Assembly (NCBI GenBank): GCA_026393985.1
Contig: JAPKZB010000093.1
Span: 120,350 to 184,349, forward strand
Length of the DNA: 64,000 nt
DNA from: Acidobacteriota bacterium
GTDB taxonomy: Bacteria > Acidobacteriota > Terriglobia > Bryobacterales > Bryobacteraceae
Direction of reading: 5' to 3'
Shown here: positions 35,020 to 46,049 of the stretch, in pieces
Numbering within the stretch: position 1 is the first letter of the stretch
Layout of the letters: each line of letters begins with the position of its first letter
Notes under the pieces: generated by a model
Seen by the model: only the letters and a program-made list of their open reading frames with translations
Told to the model about the DNA's origin: nothing
The model's database searches: none
Position numbers and translations under genes: made by a program

Positions 35020-38000
35020 CTACTTTTCAAGGAAGATTTTGCTGGTGGCGACGTAGCGGAGCATATCCTGCATCCGGTAGCCGTTGGCCTTGAGCTTCAG
35101 GCCGTCCTGTTTCAGATGGTTGACTTCATTGTAGGTCAAACTGCGACCGGTGGCGTAGGTGGCCAGATGCTTGAGTACGCTGAAGGCGACCTGGTCGATG
35201 CGGTCTTCGGCCAGATAGCGCCGCAGGTCATCGATGCCGGCCACCTCTGTCTTATCGGGCAGTTGCGAGCGAGCATCAGCGGGTTCTGACTTTAAGCGGC
35301 CGCCGGCGTCGAATTCCTCGAGGGCGACGCCCCAGGGGTCGATTTTGAGGTGGCACTGGACGCAGCCGGGCTGGCTGCGGTGGCGTTCGATGCGCTGGCG
35401 GAGGGTGAGCTTGCCGCCTTCGTCGCCTTTGAGGGCGGGGACGTTGGGCGGGGGATCAGCGGGCGGTTCGGCGACGATCTTGCGGGCGAGCCAGGCGCCG
35501 CGCTTGACGGGGTTGGACTCGCGGCCATCGGAGAGGCCGGCGAGGATGGCGGGCTGGGTGAGCACGCCGCCGAGCTCGCGGCGGCCGTGGGCGACGGCGA
35601 CGAAGTTGAGGCCGCTTTCGGTCTTGTCGGCGAGGCCGTAGTAGTTGGCGACGGCTTCGTTGACGACGATGAAGTCGGACTTGATGAGGTTGCCGACGGG
35701 GAGGTTGTTGCGGAGCAGGTAGCTGACGAACTCGATGGGCTCCTGGCGCAGGTGAGTGCGGTTGTGGCGGGTGAGTTTGGGGAAGCGTTTGCGGTCCGGT
35801 TCGAGGACGCTGAACTTATCGAGGCTGAGCCACTGGGCGGCGAACTCGCGGGAGAAGCGGGCGAAGCGGGGGTCGGCGACGAGGCGGGTGACCTCGGCGT
35901 CGAGCTGCTGGCGCAGGGTGCCCGAGGAGGCGAGGCGGAGGGTGGTCTGGTCGGGCGGGCCGTTCCAGAGGAAGTAGGAGAGCTTGGAGGCGAGTTCGTG
36001 CTGGTCGAGCGGTTCGGGGGCGGGGGTGGCGCTCTTTTCGATCAGCAGGAGGAACTGCGGGGAGGTGAGGACGACCTGGAGGGCGCTCTTGACGCTGTCC
36101 TGGAACTTGCCGTTGGCGGCGAAGGAGCGGTCGAAGACGGCGAACAGGTTGGCGGCTTCGGCGTCGGTGACGGGACGGCGGTAGGCGCGGGTGGCGAAGC
36201 GGCGGATGACTTCGCGGGCGTAGGCTTTGGGGTCGGCCTGGCGGGGCGAAGCAAAGAAGATGGCTTTGTGGGGCGCCGGAGGCCAGGACTCGTAGAAGGG
36301 GCCTTCGAACTCGACGGAGCGGAGGCGGAGGCGGGCGATGTCGCGGTCGTCGGAGTACTCGCTGCGGACGGCGATTTCGCGGACGCCGGCGAGGTAGTTG
36401 ACGTTATCCTTTTCGACTTCGGGGCTGGGGTAGTTCTGGATGGCGCCTTCGAAAACGAAGCGGCTGTCGCGGGTGCTGGAGACGACCTGCGGAGCGCCGA
36501 CGGGGGCGAAGGTGCTGCCGCAGTCGCGGCGGAGGCCGACGTGGACGCCGAGGCGGGGGTTGCGCTTTTCGAAGGTTGCGAGGCGCTGGGCGAGGGGGTC
36601 GGCGGCGGGAATGGGGGTGAGGACGAGGCGTTCGAGGCCGAGGGCGCCGTTGGTGGCGGCGCGGACGGAGAGCGGGCCGGCGGGGAGACGAACGGCGAGG
36701 AAGGCGGGCTGCTTGAGGGCGCCGGAGAACTGGCGATCGCCGAGGGTGAGGGTGACCTCCTGCGGCGGTTCGGGCGGGGCCTGAACGAGCTTGCGGCCGG
36801 GCTCGAGGAGGCCCTGGAGTTCGGCTTCGCCGAGGGCGCGGCGGTAGAGCCGGACGTCGTCGATTTCGCCGCGGAAGGCGGGCTGGCCGGGGAGGCGGCC
36901 GATCTGGAGCGCCAGGCGGAGGTTGTCGAGGTTGGCGGCGCCGATCTGACCCTGGGCGACCTGGTAGCCGTTGATGTAGAGGCGGGAGAGGCGGGGGCTG
37001 CGTTCGACGACGACGGCGACGTGCTGCCAGGAGCCGGTGCGGACGACGCCGGGGGCGGTGGTGAGGGTGCCGTTGGGCTGGTTGTCGGGGCCGGTGGTTT
37101 CGAATTGGAGGCTGCTGCGGCCGCCGTTGCCACCGCCGAGGGAGAGGCTCCAACCGGGGGTCCAGTTGTTGCCGCCGAGCGAGAGGAGGCCGGCGCGGCG
37201 GGGCGCTTTGGGGTGGATCCAGGCGGCGAGGGTGAAGGCGCCGGCGCCGACGCGGAGCGATTCGTGCGAGGGGACGACGACGGCATCGCCATCGGCGCGG
37301 AGGGCGAGGGCTTTGCCGAAGGGGGAGTCGACGAGGCTGGCGTTGCCTTCGAGAGCGCCTTCGGGCTTGTCATTAAAAGACCAGGAGGCGGCGAGGGCTT
37401 CGCTGAGCCGGGAGGTGTCCGGCGCGGGGAACTTGTCGCTGCGGTGGGGGGCGTGGACATCGACCTGATAGACGCCGGGCCGCGGGACGGTGAGAGTTTG
37501 GGGCGCCTGGAGGCTCGAGAGGGTGAGGGCGTTGGGCGCGTTGCGGGGGGCGACGCCAAGGTCGAGCAGGAGGCCGTCGTTGTACTTGGCGGCGGTGACG
37601 GTGACGCGGAAGCGGCCGTAGTCGGGGAGCTGGCGGAGGGAGATTTTGAAGTTGGCTTTGGGGCCGTAGGTGCCTTCGGCGTCGAAGGTCTCTTCGTTGG
37701 GGATGGCGGGACGGAGGAGAAGGCCGGCGGGGACGGTGCTGTAGGGCTTGCCCTTGGGGTAGCCGTTCGAGCCGCGCATGCAGGCGAAGACGGAGTGGTA
37801 GATGCTCGAGTATTCGCGCCAGCCGCGGACCGTATCGTTGCCCTGGTAGCCCTCGATGAAGCGGTAGTTGGTGCGCATGGGGGCGGGCGTGAAGGGGAAG
37901 GGCTTTTTGGGGGTGAGTTCGGTGACGGTGAAGTCTTTGTTGTCGAGCAGGAGGCTGCCGGCGCCGAGGATGAGCTCTTCGGGCAGGGGGTTCTTGTTGA

Positions 38001-38658
38001 TGGACTCGCCGAAGTCCATGCGGAAGTTCTGGATGGCGGGTTTTTGGGTGGGGTCGACGATGGTGCGGTTGAGGGCTTTTTCGGCGATTTCGAGGTAGGA
38101 CTCGATGAGGAGGGGGGAGAGCTGGAGGGTGTCTTTATTATTGACGAAGCCATCGGCGGAGACGGCGTCGGGGGGGACGCTTTCGGTGAGGTCGTCTTCG
38201 AGCTGGAGGAGCTCGCGGAGGGTGTTGCGGTACTGGGCGACGGTGAGGCGGCGGACGAGCCCGTTTTTGGGGGCGGGGCGGAGGCGGGCGATGTCGATGG
38301 CGCGGGTGATCCAGGCGACGGTGGCTTCGCGTTCGGCGGCGGTGGGCTGGGGCATGCCTTTGGGGGGCATGCTGCCGTCGCGGACGCGGTGGCGGATGCC
38401 TTCCCAGAGGCGGATGTGGCGGTCTTCGAGGCTGGTATCGAGATGGTCGACGCGGACGCCGGCGGAGAGGTTATCGGCGTTGTGGCACTGTTTGCAGTTC
38501 TTGTCGAGGAAGGGTTTGACGGTTTGCTGGAAGCCGGGTTCGAGGGGGGGCGGCGCGGCGGCGGGCTGAGCGGAGAGGTAGTGGGCGGTCCAGACGGAGC
38601 CAACGAGGGCGGCAGACGCGAGAGCGCTGGCCGTGCGGAGACGGTGACGGAGGATCAT
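35020..38658 (-). CDS. Large exported multidomain protein: cytochrome-like, DUF1587, LamG-like, DUF1595/1592/1588/1585
   Basis: 1212 residues with a signal peptide or anchor (about 1-30). Order: a planctomycete-type cytochrome segment (about 44-130, CKQCHNADN heme motif CxxCH and MPPKGMP); DUF1587 (about 135-200, [14 protein letters not shown]); a beta-rich region; a LamG/concanavalin-like domain (about 425-620, [32 protein letters not shown]); DUF1595 (about 800-860); DUF1592 (about 870-990, [11 protein letters not shown] and FAAQWL); DUF1588 (about 1020-1125, [13 protein letters not shown] and a [12 protein letters not shown] heme-like motif); DUF1585 at the C-terminus ([13 protein letters not shown]-type, RYVATSKIF). 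The LamG insertion suggests carbohydrate contact. It is co-transcribed with DUF1552 downstream. Confidence 0.85.
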   Translation of the reverse strand: MILRHRLRTASALASAALVGSVWTAHYLSAQPAAAPPPLEPGFQQTVKPFLDKNCKQCHNADNLSAGVRVDHLDTSLEDRHIRLWEGIRHRVRDGSMPPKGMPQPTAAEREATVAWITRAIDIARLRPAPKNGLVRRLTVAQYRNTLRELLQLEDDLTESVPPDAVSADGFVNNKDTLQLSPLLIESYLEIAEKALNRTIVDPTQKPAIQNFRMDFGESINKNPLPEELILGAGSLLLDNKDFTVTELTPKKPFPFTPAPMRTNYRFIEGYQGNDTVRGWREYSSIYHSVFACMRGSNGYPKGKPYSTVPAGLLLRPAIPNEETFDAEGTYGPKANFKISLRQLPDYGRFRVTVTAAKYNDGLLLDLGVAPRNAPNALTLSSLQAPQTLTVPRPGVYQVDVHAPHRSDKFPAPDTSRLSEALAASWSFNDKPEGALEGNASLVDSPFGKALALRADGDAVVVPSHESLRVGAGAFTLAAWIHPKAPRRAGLLSLGGNNWTPGWSLSLGGGNGGRSSLQFETTGPDNQPNGTLTTAPGVVRTGSWQHVAVVVERSPRLSRLYINGYQVAQGQIGAANLDNLRLALQIGRLPGQPAFRGEIDDVRLYRRALGEAELQGLLEPGRKLVQAPPEPPQEVTLTLGDRQFSGALKQPAFLAVRLPAGPLSVRAATNGALGLERLVLTPIPAADPLAQRLATFEKRNPRLGVHVGLRRDCGSTFAPVGAPQVVSSTRDSRFVFEGAIQNYPSPEVEKDNVNYLAGVREIAVRSEYSDDRDIARLRLRSVEFEGPFYESWPPAPHKAIFFASPRQADPKAYAREVIRRFATRAYRRPVTDAEAANLFAVFDRSFAANGKFQDSVKSALQVVLTSPQFLLLIEKSATPAPEPLDQHELASKLSYFLWNGPPDQTTLRLASSGTLRQQLDAEVTRLVADPRFARFSREFAAQWLSLDKFSVLEPDRKRFPKLTRHNRTHLRQEPIEFVSYLLRNNLPVGNLIKSDFIVVNEAVANYYGLADKTESGLNFVAVAHGRRELGGVLTQPAILAGLSDGRESNPVKRGAWLARKIVAEPPADPPPNVPALKGDEGGKLTLRQRIERHRSQPGCVQCHLKIDPWGVALEEFDAGGRLKSEPADARSQLPDKTEVAGIDDLRRYLAEDRIDQVAFSVLKHLATYATGRSLTYNEVNHLKQDGLKLKANGYRMQDMLRYVATSKIFLEK

Positions 38659-38863
38659 AGGGACAGATGCCCGCGAGGGGCGACTTTGATGTTATCACCG
38701 GGGCGTTGGGGGTTGTTTTGCGAAACGAAGCCAAACCGCTGCGAAACGAAGCCAACGGGGGGCGGCGGGCAGGCACACTTCGGGTGAACCGGGTTGGCGG
38801 GGTCAATTTTTCAAAGAGCAGACAGCGGGTTGCAGGCGGCGGGGTGATCCGATGGCGGGACCG
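38659..38863. other. Intergenic region with short direct repeats
   Basis: 205 bases between two minus-strand genes. Besides the tandem GCGAAACGAAGCCAA pair it is low in recognisable structure; I see no convincing terminator or open frame. Confidence 0.5.
38720..38755 (+). repeat. Two direct copies of a 15-base dispersed repeat
   Basis: GCGAAACGAAGCCAA occurs at 38720-38734 and again at 38741-38755, a 21-base period. The second copy with its CGGG extension matches 56923-56940 over 18 bases inside the PIG-L gene. Similar words (NEAK / ETKP when translated) recur, from memory, in intergenic regions of Solibacter-like genomes. Confidence 0.6.
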
Positions 38864-39562
38864 TCAGCAGCGGTCGTTGAAGGACGGGACGGCCGGGGCG
38901 GGCCAGGCGGGGAGTTCGGTGTCTTCTTCGCGGTAGAGGCTTTGCCCGGCGGCGGCGGCTTTTGGCTTTACTGTGACGGCGGGAACGGGCTGAGCTTCCG
39001 GCTGGGGCTGGCGGCGCTTGATGGCGTCCTGAAGCGATTTGAGCGAGGCGCGATAGGTGCGTTCGTTGGCGGCGACGTAGCGTTGGATGGTGGCGAAGGT
39101 TTTTTGGTTGGTTTCGTCGGCGAGGCTGGCGGCGAGGCTCATTTCCGGAGGCGGGGTATTGGTGCTGCCGTTGAAGCGCATGATGTTGCGGCTCGTCTCG
39201 ACCTGGATCTGATTGAGGGCGTGGGTTTCGACGCGGCGGGCGCGATTGAGCCGCCAGGTGGCTTCGACGAGCTGGTCGGTGAGGAGCGTTTCTTCCGGGG
39301 TGGCCGGGGCGAAGGTTTGGTGGAGCTGCTGGCGGAGCGCGTCGAAGTCGGCGGGGTCTTCGCCGTGGAGGAGGAGGCTTGTGGAGCAGAGTCCGTGGGC
39401 GAGGCGATTTTTGCTGGAAGCGGCTTTGCCTTCGGGGGTGCGCGGGCCGGTGGACTTGGCGGCGTTTTGGCGATTGGCGGCGGTGCGATTGGCGACGGCG
39501 GCGAGTTCGGCCTGGTATTCCTCCCAGGTGGTGGGTTCGGGGGTTGGATTGAGGGGTTTCAT
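38864..39562 (-). CDS. Hypothetical protein of the STGPRTPEGKA...HGL family
   Basis: 232 residues. The start is the ATG at 39562, chosen because AAGGAG lies about ten bases upstream on the minus strand. Residues about 27-60 hold the family hallmark NRQNAAKSTGPRTPEGKAASS followed by KNRLAHGL. The rest is helical, with LTDQLVEATWRLNRARRVE (about 95-115), and a low-complexity charged and Pro-rich C-terminus. From memory the family is multicopy in Acidobacteria and Planctomycetes, with no known function; its short conserved N-terminal box resembles a nucleic-acid-binding motif (inference only). The gene stands alone and carries a terminator-like hairpin in its leader. Confidence 0.7.
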   Translation of the reverse strand: MKPLNPTPEPTTWEEYQAELAAVANRTAANRQNAAKSTGPRTPEGKAASSKNRLAHGLCSTSLLLHGEDPADFDALRQQLHQTFAPATPEETLLTDQLVEATWRLNRARRVETHALNQIQVETSRNIMRFNGSTNTPPPEMSLAASLADETNQKTFATIQRYVAANERTYRASLKSLQDAIKRRQPQPEAQPVPAVTVKPKAAAAGQSLYREEDTELPAWPAPAVPSFNDRC

Positions 39563-39590
39563 GACTATGGTCTCCTTGAGAAATGGAAAA

Positions 39591-39623
39591 GCCCGCGGCA
39601 CCGGTTGGGCGCAGCGGGCTTTT
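39591..39623 (-). terminator. Terminator-like hairpin in the leader of the STGPRTPEGKA-family gene (possible attenuator)
   Basis: AAAAGCCCGC and GCGGGCTTTT form a perfect inverted repeat around about 17 bases; both strands end in a T run. On the minus strand it ends about 27 bases before the ATG at 39562 and is followed by the Shine-Dalgarno sequence. TTGACA (plus 39650-39655) lies upstream as a possible -35. It could attenuate the gene or terminate transcription from either side. Confidence 0.6.
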
Positions 39624-39770
39624 GCTGTTTTGAGGATAACGGGTGGTGTCAAGGGATTTAGGGGGTGGGGCGGGGGGCTGTGTTGCAAGGAAAGGAGATA
39701 TTTTGATGGCGGGGGCGTGAACGACTTGCAAAGCTCCGCGCGGAACTCTTGACCGCAATGTGCGATGGCC

Positions 39771-40100
39771 TTACCGAAGTTCGATGATGCGATCTCCGGC
39801 CGCCATAGCGGATTCTATCTTCGGCCACGCACTCTCGAACGCAGCCAGCAAAGCCTTGGTACGGCAGTTTCCGAGGCGGACCCAGATGAGTCGAGCCGAG
39901 GGAGCTGACCTGTTGGCGCGGTACAAGAAGTCCTCATCCTTGCTGATAACGACCGCGCTATTCGCGACGGCGTAGGCCCAAATTTCGGCATCGGCGGCAT
40001 CCCCGAGATCCACGTCGAGGACGTGAGCGCATTCCACCCCGCGCGCCGTGAGGTAGCGGGCGAGCGCCGCGGGTAGCTGGTTATCGACCAGGAACCTCAC
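39771..40100 (-). CDS. DUF5615 PIN-like toxin
   Basis: 109 residues. The GTG start at 40100 overlaps the antitoxin stop (GTGA). MRFLVDNQLPAALARYL is the classic opening of DUF5615 proteins, with the first acidic residue Asp6. DADAEIWAYAV-type sequence (DAADAEIWAYAV, about 47-58) and VVISKDEDFL (about 62-71) supply further PIN-like acidic residues, and RLIWVRLGN follows. PIN-like toxins are metal-dependent RNases. It is encoded downstream of and translationally coupled to a DUF433 antitoxin, the standard arrangement for this toxin-antitoxin pair. Confidence 0.88.
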   Translation of the reverse strand: MRFLVDNQLPAALARYLTARGVECAHVLDVDLGDAADAEIWAYAVANSAVVISKDEDFLYRANRSAPSARLIWVRLGNCRTKALLAAFESAWPKIESAMAAGDRIIELR

Positions 40101-40327
40101 GATACTTGGAGAACGATGTGATCTAACTGGTGGGCCGCGTATTCCATCGCCGCGTAGATGTCCTCGTGCTCCAGGAATTCGTAGTCCGTGAGGATCTCCT
40201 CGACACTGGCCCCGTTGGCGAGGAGTTCGAGCAGGTCCGAAACGCGGAGCCGGTAACCGCGGATGCAGGGTCGCCCGCCACACTTCCCCTCTTCTACCGT
40301 GATTCTCTTGAGTCGATCTGCTCGCAT
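40097..40327 (-). CDS. DUF433 antitoxin
   Basis: 76 residues. The core KCGGRPCIRGYRLRVSDLLELLANGASVEEIL (about 15-45) is the DUF433 signature: G-G-x-P-x-I-x-G-x-R, then a helix-turn-helix. AAMEYAAHQL near the C-terminus is typical. It should bind DNA and neutralise the DUF5615 toxin encoded by the overlapping downstream gene, and probably represses its own operon. A Shine-Dalgarno-like AAGGAGG lies about 12 bases before the ATG, and TATCTT just before that is a candidate -10. Confidence 0.9.
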   Translation of the reverse strand: MRADRLKRITVEEGKCGGRPCIRGYRLRVSDLLELLANGASVEEILTDYEFLEHEDIYAAMEYAAHQLDHIVLQVS

Positions 40328-40497
40328 CGAGGCTTCGCTCCTCCTTCAAGATACGCGCTCTGGAGAAGTCTGGCAAGCAATCGGATGTCGGGCGACGTGG
40401 CGGGGCTTTGGTGAGGCCTTGGCCACGGGGCAGGATGTTGGTGGGGGCGGGTGTACGTTACTGGGGGAGATGACTGGAAGAAGCGGGGGGCGGTATT

Positions 40498-40917
40498 GTG
40501 CGCGCCGTTGGGCCGAATTTGACGATTGCGCTTCTACTGGACGGGCCGCAGTTGAAAGAACGCTGGCCGGCTCGTCACGCGACGATCCTGGCTGAAGACT
40601 CGGGCAGTTCTGTCTTGACGGTGACGAGCCTTGGGATGTCGGAACTGAGCAAGCCCGTGACGGGACCGGATAGAAGTCGAGTCATGGCGCTCTGGAAAGA
40701 GTCTGGCAGTGGCAGTGCGTTGGAAATCGAAATGCCAAGGGACGAGAACGGTGCAGTGTTGTCGCTGTCAATGAGGAAAACGAAAGATTGGGCGGCGGAC
40801 GGGAGATCTCGCCCAGCGGCAACGCCAGTGTTGACCGGTGTCCGGTACTTTAGCTTGCCCGATGCCCTTCCGGCCGATTGCGAGGTATGCTCAAGGAAGG
40901 AGGGTCCTGGTGCCTGA
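40498..40917 (+). CDS. Unrecognised protein, possible fragment of a carbon-nitrogen-hydrolase-like domain
   Basis: 139 residues from a GTG; the true start is uncertain because no Shine-Dalgarno sequence precedes it. The composition looks like a real protein: PNLTIALLLDGPQL, ARHATILAEDSGSSVLTVTSLGM (about 25-48), then SRVMALWKESGSGS and TKDWAADGRSR. The alternation of a hydrophobic strand ending in D with a helix and a second strand ending in TS-GM recalls the middle of nitrilase-like folds, but the catalytic Cys position is not occupied, and the N-terminal half would be missing. This is a weak comparison. It overlaps the next gene by eight bases, and local GC appears lower than around it, suggesting acquired DNA. 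Confidence 0.45.
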   Translation: MRAVGPNLTIALLLDGPQLKERWPARHATILAEDSGSSVLTVTSLGMSELSKPVTGPDRSRVMALWKESGSGSALEIEMPRDENGAVLSLSMRKTKDWAADGRSRPAATPVLTGVRYFSLPDALPADCEVCSRKEGPGA

Positions 40918-41227
40918 TAATGCTTCTCCAAAAGTCCCAGTCCTTGAGCCTCCACTGGAGGCGGGTGAGGGGCGGCTGATCAATATCGTAGCAGACTATG
41001 CCAAAAAGATCCGGGAGTCTGCGGACAAGACGGAATGGCGAGAGCTGATCGACTACCTCAATAGCGACGAGGTATCAAAAGCAGCCAAACAGTTGGGGCT
41101 CCATATGCTGGGCGAAACATCGGAAGAGGAGCCTAGCGAAGATGTGAAGAAGGTGGCTGAGTGGTATTTGAAGGCTGCTGAAAATGACAAGCGTCTTGCG
41201 AAGCTTCTGTTTAAGGGTGAGCACTAG
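40910..41227 (+). CDS. Small helical charged protein of unknown function
   Basis: 105 residues from the GTG at 40910, chosen because AAGGAGGG lies seven bases upstream, the best Shine-Dalgarno sequence in the area. It is rich in Lys and Glu and predicted helical (NIVADYAKKIRESADKTEWRE, DVKKVAEWYLKAAENDKRLA), with no membrane segment or signal peptide. I recognise no family. It overlaps the preceding gene by eight bases, so the two were probably made together, as in small two-component modules of accessory islands. The downstream neighbour is a decayed pseudogene on the other strand. Confidence 0.6.
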   Translation: MPDNASPKVPVLEPPLEAGEGRLINIVADYAKKIRESADKTEWRELIDYLNSDEVSKAAKQLGLHMLGETSEEEPSEDVKKVAEWYLKAAENDKRLAKLLFKGEH

Positions 41228-41479
41228 ACGGACCGTTCTTTGCGTGCTCGGAACTCGGGTGTCAGGTCTGTGTCGAGGGGGTCGTCAGAACGGAACTGGT
41301 CGCGCGGGCTATTGGCGCCTCATCCTGGAATACGGTACGCTTCCGCGAATGGAAAATAGATTCGCGGCCGATCCGATGGGAACTGCGTGCGATGGTTGCC
41401 GCGAAACCAGATCAAAGTGGCGGCGGATGAGTTCGGCCGGCAGGGTGTGACTCCGTGACGGAGGCTGTGGTCGGTTTTG

Positions 41480-42600
41480 AGGGTGTCGAGGATTTGGCGG
41501 GTGTGGGCCAGACCGTAGAAGCTTTTGGCAAGAAAGGCCACTTTTCGAGGACGCGGCGCGCGGCGGCGATGGTCGGCGACGGCGGGGAGTCGGTTTCGGC
41601 GAGCAACCTTTGCAGGTAGGGGATGGCCGCGGTGACTCCGGCGTCGAGCAAGACGTCGACCGTTTGGGCGGTGGGCCAGAGGACGAGGTCGGCGCGGCGT
41701 TAGGAGCGTTCGTAGCTGGCGCCCTCATTACCAGTGGCTTCGGTGAGGCGCTGCTGGTCGGGTGGTTCTCCGGCGAGGGCGTTGGCAGGAAGCAACTCGT
41801 TACCGGCCAGGGGAATGCGGCCGAAGGCAACGGGGCGATCGTGCGGATCGGACCAGTCGTCGAGATAGCGCCAACCGTCGTCGACGGTGAGGGCCTCGAA
41901 GCGGGTGTCCTCGACTTCCTGGTCCGGTTCGGGATCGTAGCGGTAGCGGGCGTGGCGGGCGCCGTAGGAACCGGGAGCGGTGGGGGTACAGGTCGCATCC
42001 GGCGAGGGCGCCGGCTTGGCGCGGGACGCGGGATTTAGCCAGGCCGGCAGGGCTATATTGATGCGCGAGGAGCCAGACCAGTTTTTGCGCGGGGCCGGGC
42101 CGGCTCGATTTGGGGGGCGCGGAGGGTCGGCTGGGGGTGGAGGGCGCCGGGGGTATCGATGAGGTTATAGGAGAGGCAGACGCGATAGCCGTCTTCGGTG
42201 GACAGGACTTCGTGGTCGCAGTCGGCGTAAAAGGGGAGGTTGGAGGGATCGGCGGTGAGGGCGGACGGGAGCCTTTTCGGTGTCGCGATGCGCGAGGAAG
42301 AAGCGGCCAGGAAGATGAATGAGCAGTTTGTAGAGTTTGGCGGAGGCGGGCGGCGACCTTGGCGAGGATTTCGCGGAAGGTGGTGGGGCAGGACCTTGCG
42401 CTGAAGTTGACGGCTTGGGGAATCTGCCAGACGTGGCGGACGGCGGGGTCAACGAGGGTTTCGAGCTGCGGGAGGGGGATGGGGAAGAACAGGGGGCCGA
42501 CGAAAAGGAAATCGCCTGGGTGGGTGAGCTGGAGGCGAGGGGCGACAGGTCGTGATTGGAGTCGACGGTGATGGGCGGCCGGGGGGAGCCGCTATGCAGC
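41480..42600 (-). pseudogene. Degenerate 2OG-Fe(II) oxygenase gene
   Basis: Pieces of a large 2OG-Fe(II) oxygenase-like protein are found in order on the minus strand but in changing frames: PPITVDSNHDLSPL (near 42575), LETLVDPAVRHVWQIP (near 42450), AKLYKLLIHLPGRFFLAHRDTEKAP (near 42330-42260, with iron-binding His and Asp), FYADCDHEVL and GYRVCLSYNL (near 42220-42160, second His), then RPVAFGRIPLAGNELLP, RLTEATGNEGASYERS and, after an in-frame TAA at 41700-41702, RRADLVLWP. The segment between EKAP and the FYADC part is also shortened. At least three frameshifts plus a stop show the gene is dead. The family identity rests on remembered motif order. Confidence 0.65.
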
Positions 42601-42674
42601 GCCGAGTGATGCCGTCTGGCGTCTGGGCGGCAAGGACGCTTCCCTTGGCAAACCACGAGCGAAGGGCGAGTTAG

Positions 42675-42752
<78 letters not shown>

Positions 42753-42803
42753 CAGACCCCTAGTTTAGCATTGCGGCAGCAGAGGGGCCGCCCCGCGGTT
42801 TGA

Positions 42804-42809
42804 TAGACT
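42804..42809 (+). promoter_or_regulatory. -10-like TAGACT before the sulfatase gene
   Basis: TAGACT ends seven bases before the ATG at 42817, and no Shine-Dalgarno sequence is present. It suggests a leaderless transcript. Confidence 0.45.
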
Positions 42810-42816
42810 CGGCCGT

Positions 42817-44474
<1,658 letters not shown>

Positions 44475-44478
<4 letters not shown>

Positions 44479-46049
44479 CCGCGGCGCCCGCGGCTGACGT
44501 GGCGGCGGGCCACCCATTTCGCGTCCAGATACTCGCCCATGCTCAGGGTGCCGGTAATCTGGTCGCCGGTGAGCTGGCCGGTGAACTCGAACTGCAGGGA
44601 GTCGCCGTGGCGTTCGCTGTAGCTGCTGGAGAGGCGGACGCGGTTGCCCTCCATCTGGCCCATCAGGTCGCGGGAGACGAACTCACCCTGGTGGGTGCCT
44701 TCAATCTGCCCGTTGATCTGCTTGAGGTGCAGGACGTGGGTGGACTTGCTGGCGCTGTACTCGATTTCGACATCCCAGCGGCCGGAGAGGTCGGCGGCAG
44801 CCGGGGCGTTGGTCGCGGGCGGGGCGGGGGGCGGGTTTTTGAGCGTGGCCAGGATGCGGTCGGCCACTACTTTCTCGTCGCCGGGGGCCATCATGTAGGG
44901 CACGACCTGGATGGCGGTTTCGCTGGCGCCGGTGGGCAGGGCGATGCGGGGCGCGGTGGTGAACAGATGGCGGGCGAGGGCGCGGCCGGTGACGCCGGTT
45001 TTGGCCGGGTCCCATTGGATGACCAGCGTCGGGGTGTTGTTGGACAGGCCCTCGGGCTGGCGAAGGGAGGTGGTCACGCCGGGGACGGTGGAGACCTGTT
45101 TGGCGATGTGGTCGAGGCGGGCCATCCAGGTGTTCCATTCGGCCTTGTGGTCGCGCTTCATCCACATTTCGACGGCCATCAGCATGCCGATGGCCTCTTC
45201 TTTGCCGATCTTGAGGCCGCGGGCGAAGCCGTGGTGGGGTGAGCTGTGGACCCAGGCGGCCTGGACAAGGTCTTTGCGGCCGAGCAGGAGGCCGGCCGTC
45301 TGCGGTCCGCGCATGCACTTGCCGCCGCTGTAGGCGACGAGGTCGGCGCCGGCCTGGAGGTGGACGTTGGGGACGGTGAGGCCTTCGGCGGCGGCGTCGA
45401 CAAAGACGGGGACGTTGTGTTTTTTGGCCATCTCGCAGATGACCTTGGTGGACAGCGGGCTTTTGTCGGCGTTGGGGCCGGCGAGGATATAGACCATGGC
45501 GGTGCGCGGGCCGAGGGCGGCGGCGAACTCGTCGACGGTGGCGGCTTCGACGACTTTGGCGCCGACGGCGCGGACGGCGGCGTCGTAAACGTTGCGGGAG
45601 TGGTTGGGGATGAGGACTTCGTCTTTGGCGAAGCCTTCGAGGTTGGGGAGGCGGACGTGGAGGTCGGCGTTGCCGCCGGCGATGCAGGCGGCGGTGGCGT
45701 GGGTGATGGCGGCGGAGCAGCCACAGCTGACCATGCCCCATTCGGCCTTGGTGATTTCGGCGAGGCGGGCGCCGACGGCGGCCATCAACTCGTCGATGTG
45801 GACGTAGCGCTGGGAGGCTTCGGCCATGGCGGTGCGGACTTCGGGCAGCATGGTGGAGCCGCTGATGATGGTGAAGGTGCCGCGGGCGTTGATGAGCGGC
45901 TGCACGCCGATGGATTCATAGATGCCGGAGCCGAGCTGGAGGCCGGCGGTGGGGGCGGCAGCGGCGGGGGCGAGTCCGGTGAGCAGGCCGAGGGCCGATC
46001 CGCGGAAGACGTCGCGGCGGGGGAGCCGTTTCGAGAGAAATTCCTTCAT
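44475..46049 (-). CDS. Exported SelA-like PLP-dependent protein with C-terminal lipocalin-like domain
   Basis: 524 residues. PRRDVFRGSALGLLTGLAP (10-28) is a Tat signal. Residues about 40-415 show a fold-type I PLP enzyme of the selenocysteine synthase/SelA-like group: LINARGTFTIISGSTMLPEV, GMVSCGCSAAITHA, PVFVDAAAEG, and GGKCMRGPQTAG with Lys244 as the probable PLP lysine. A linker rich in Pro/Ala (about 420-440) leads to a domain DLSGRWDVEIEY to ITGTLSMGEYLDAKWVARR with lipocalin/avidin-like strand spacing. A cytoplasmic-type PLP enzyme exported folded with a binding domain is unusual. The substrate is unknown. ACTGTA (plus 46056-46061) supplies a TACAGT -10, six bases before the ATG. Confidence 0.82.

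Noticed and set aside
35350-38787. A 1145-codon frame opposite the DUF1592 gene
   Set aside because: Glu/Gly/Val/Ala low-complexity antisense shadow with no recognisable domain.
41320-41541. Minus-strand fragment FLAKSFYGLAHTRQILDTLKTD resembling the start of an IS-type transposase
   Set aside because: Only one short stretch resembles such proteins, no DDE residues or terminal inverted repeats are visible, and it overlaps the end of the oxygenase pseudogene.
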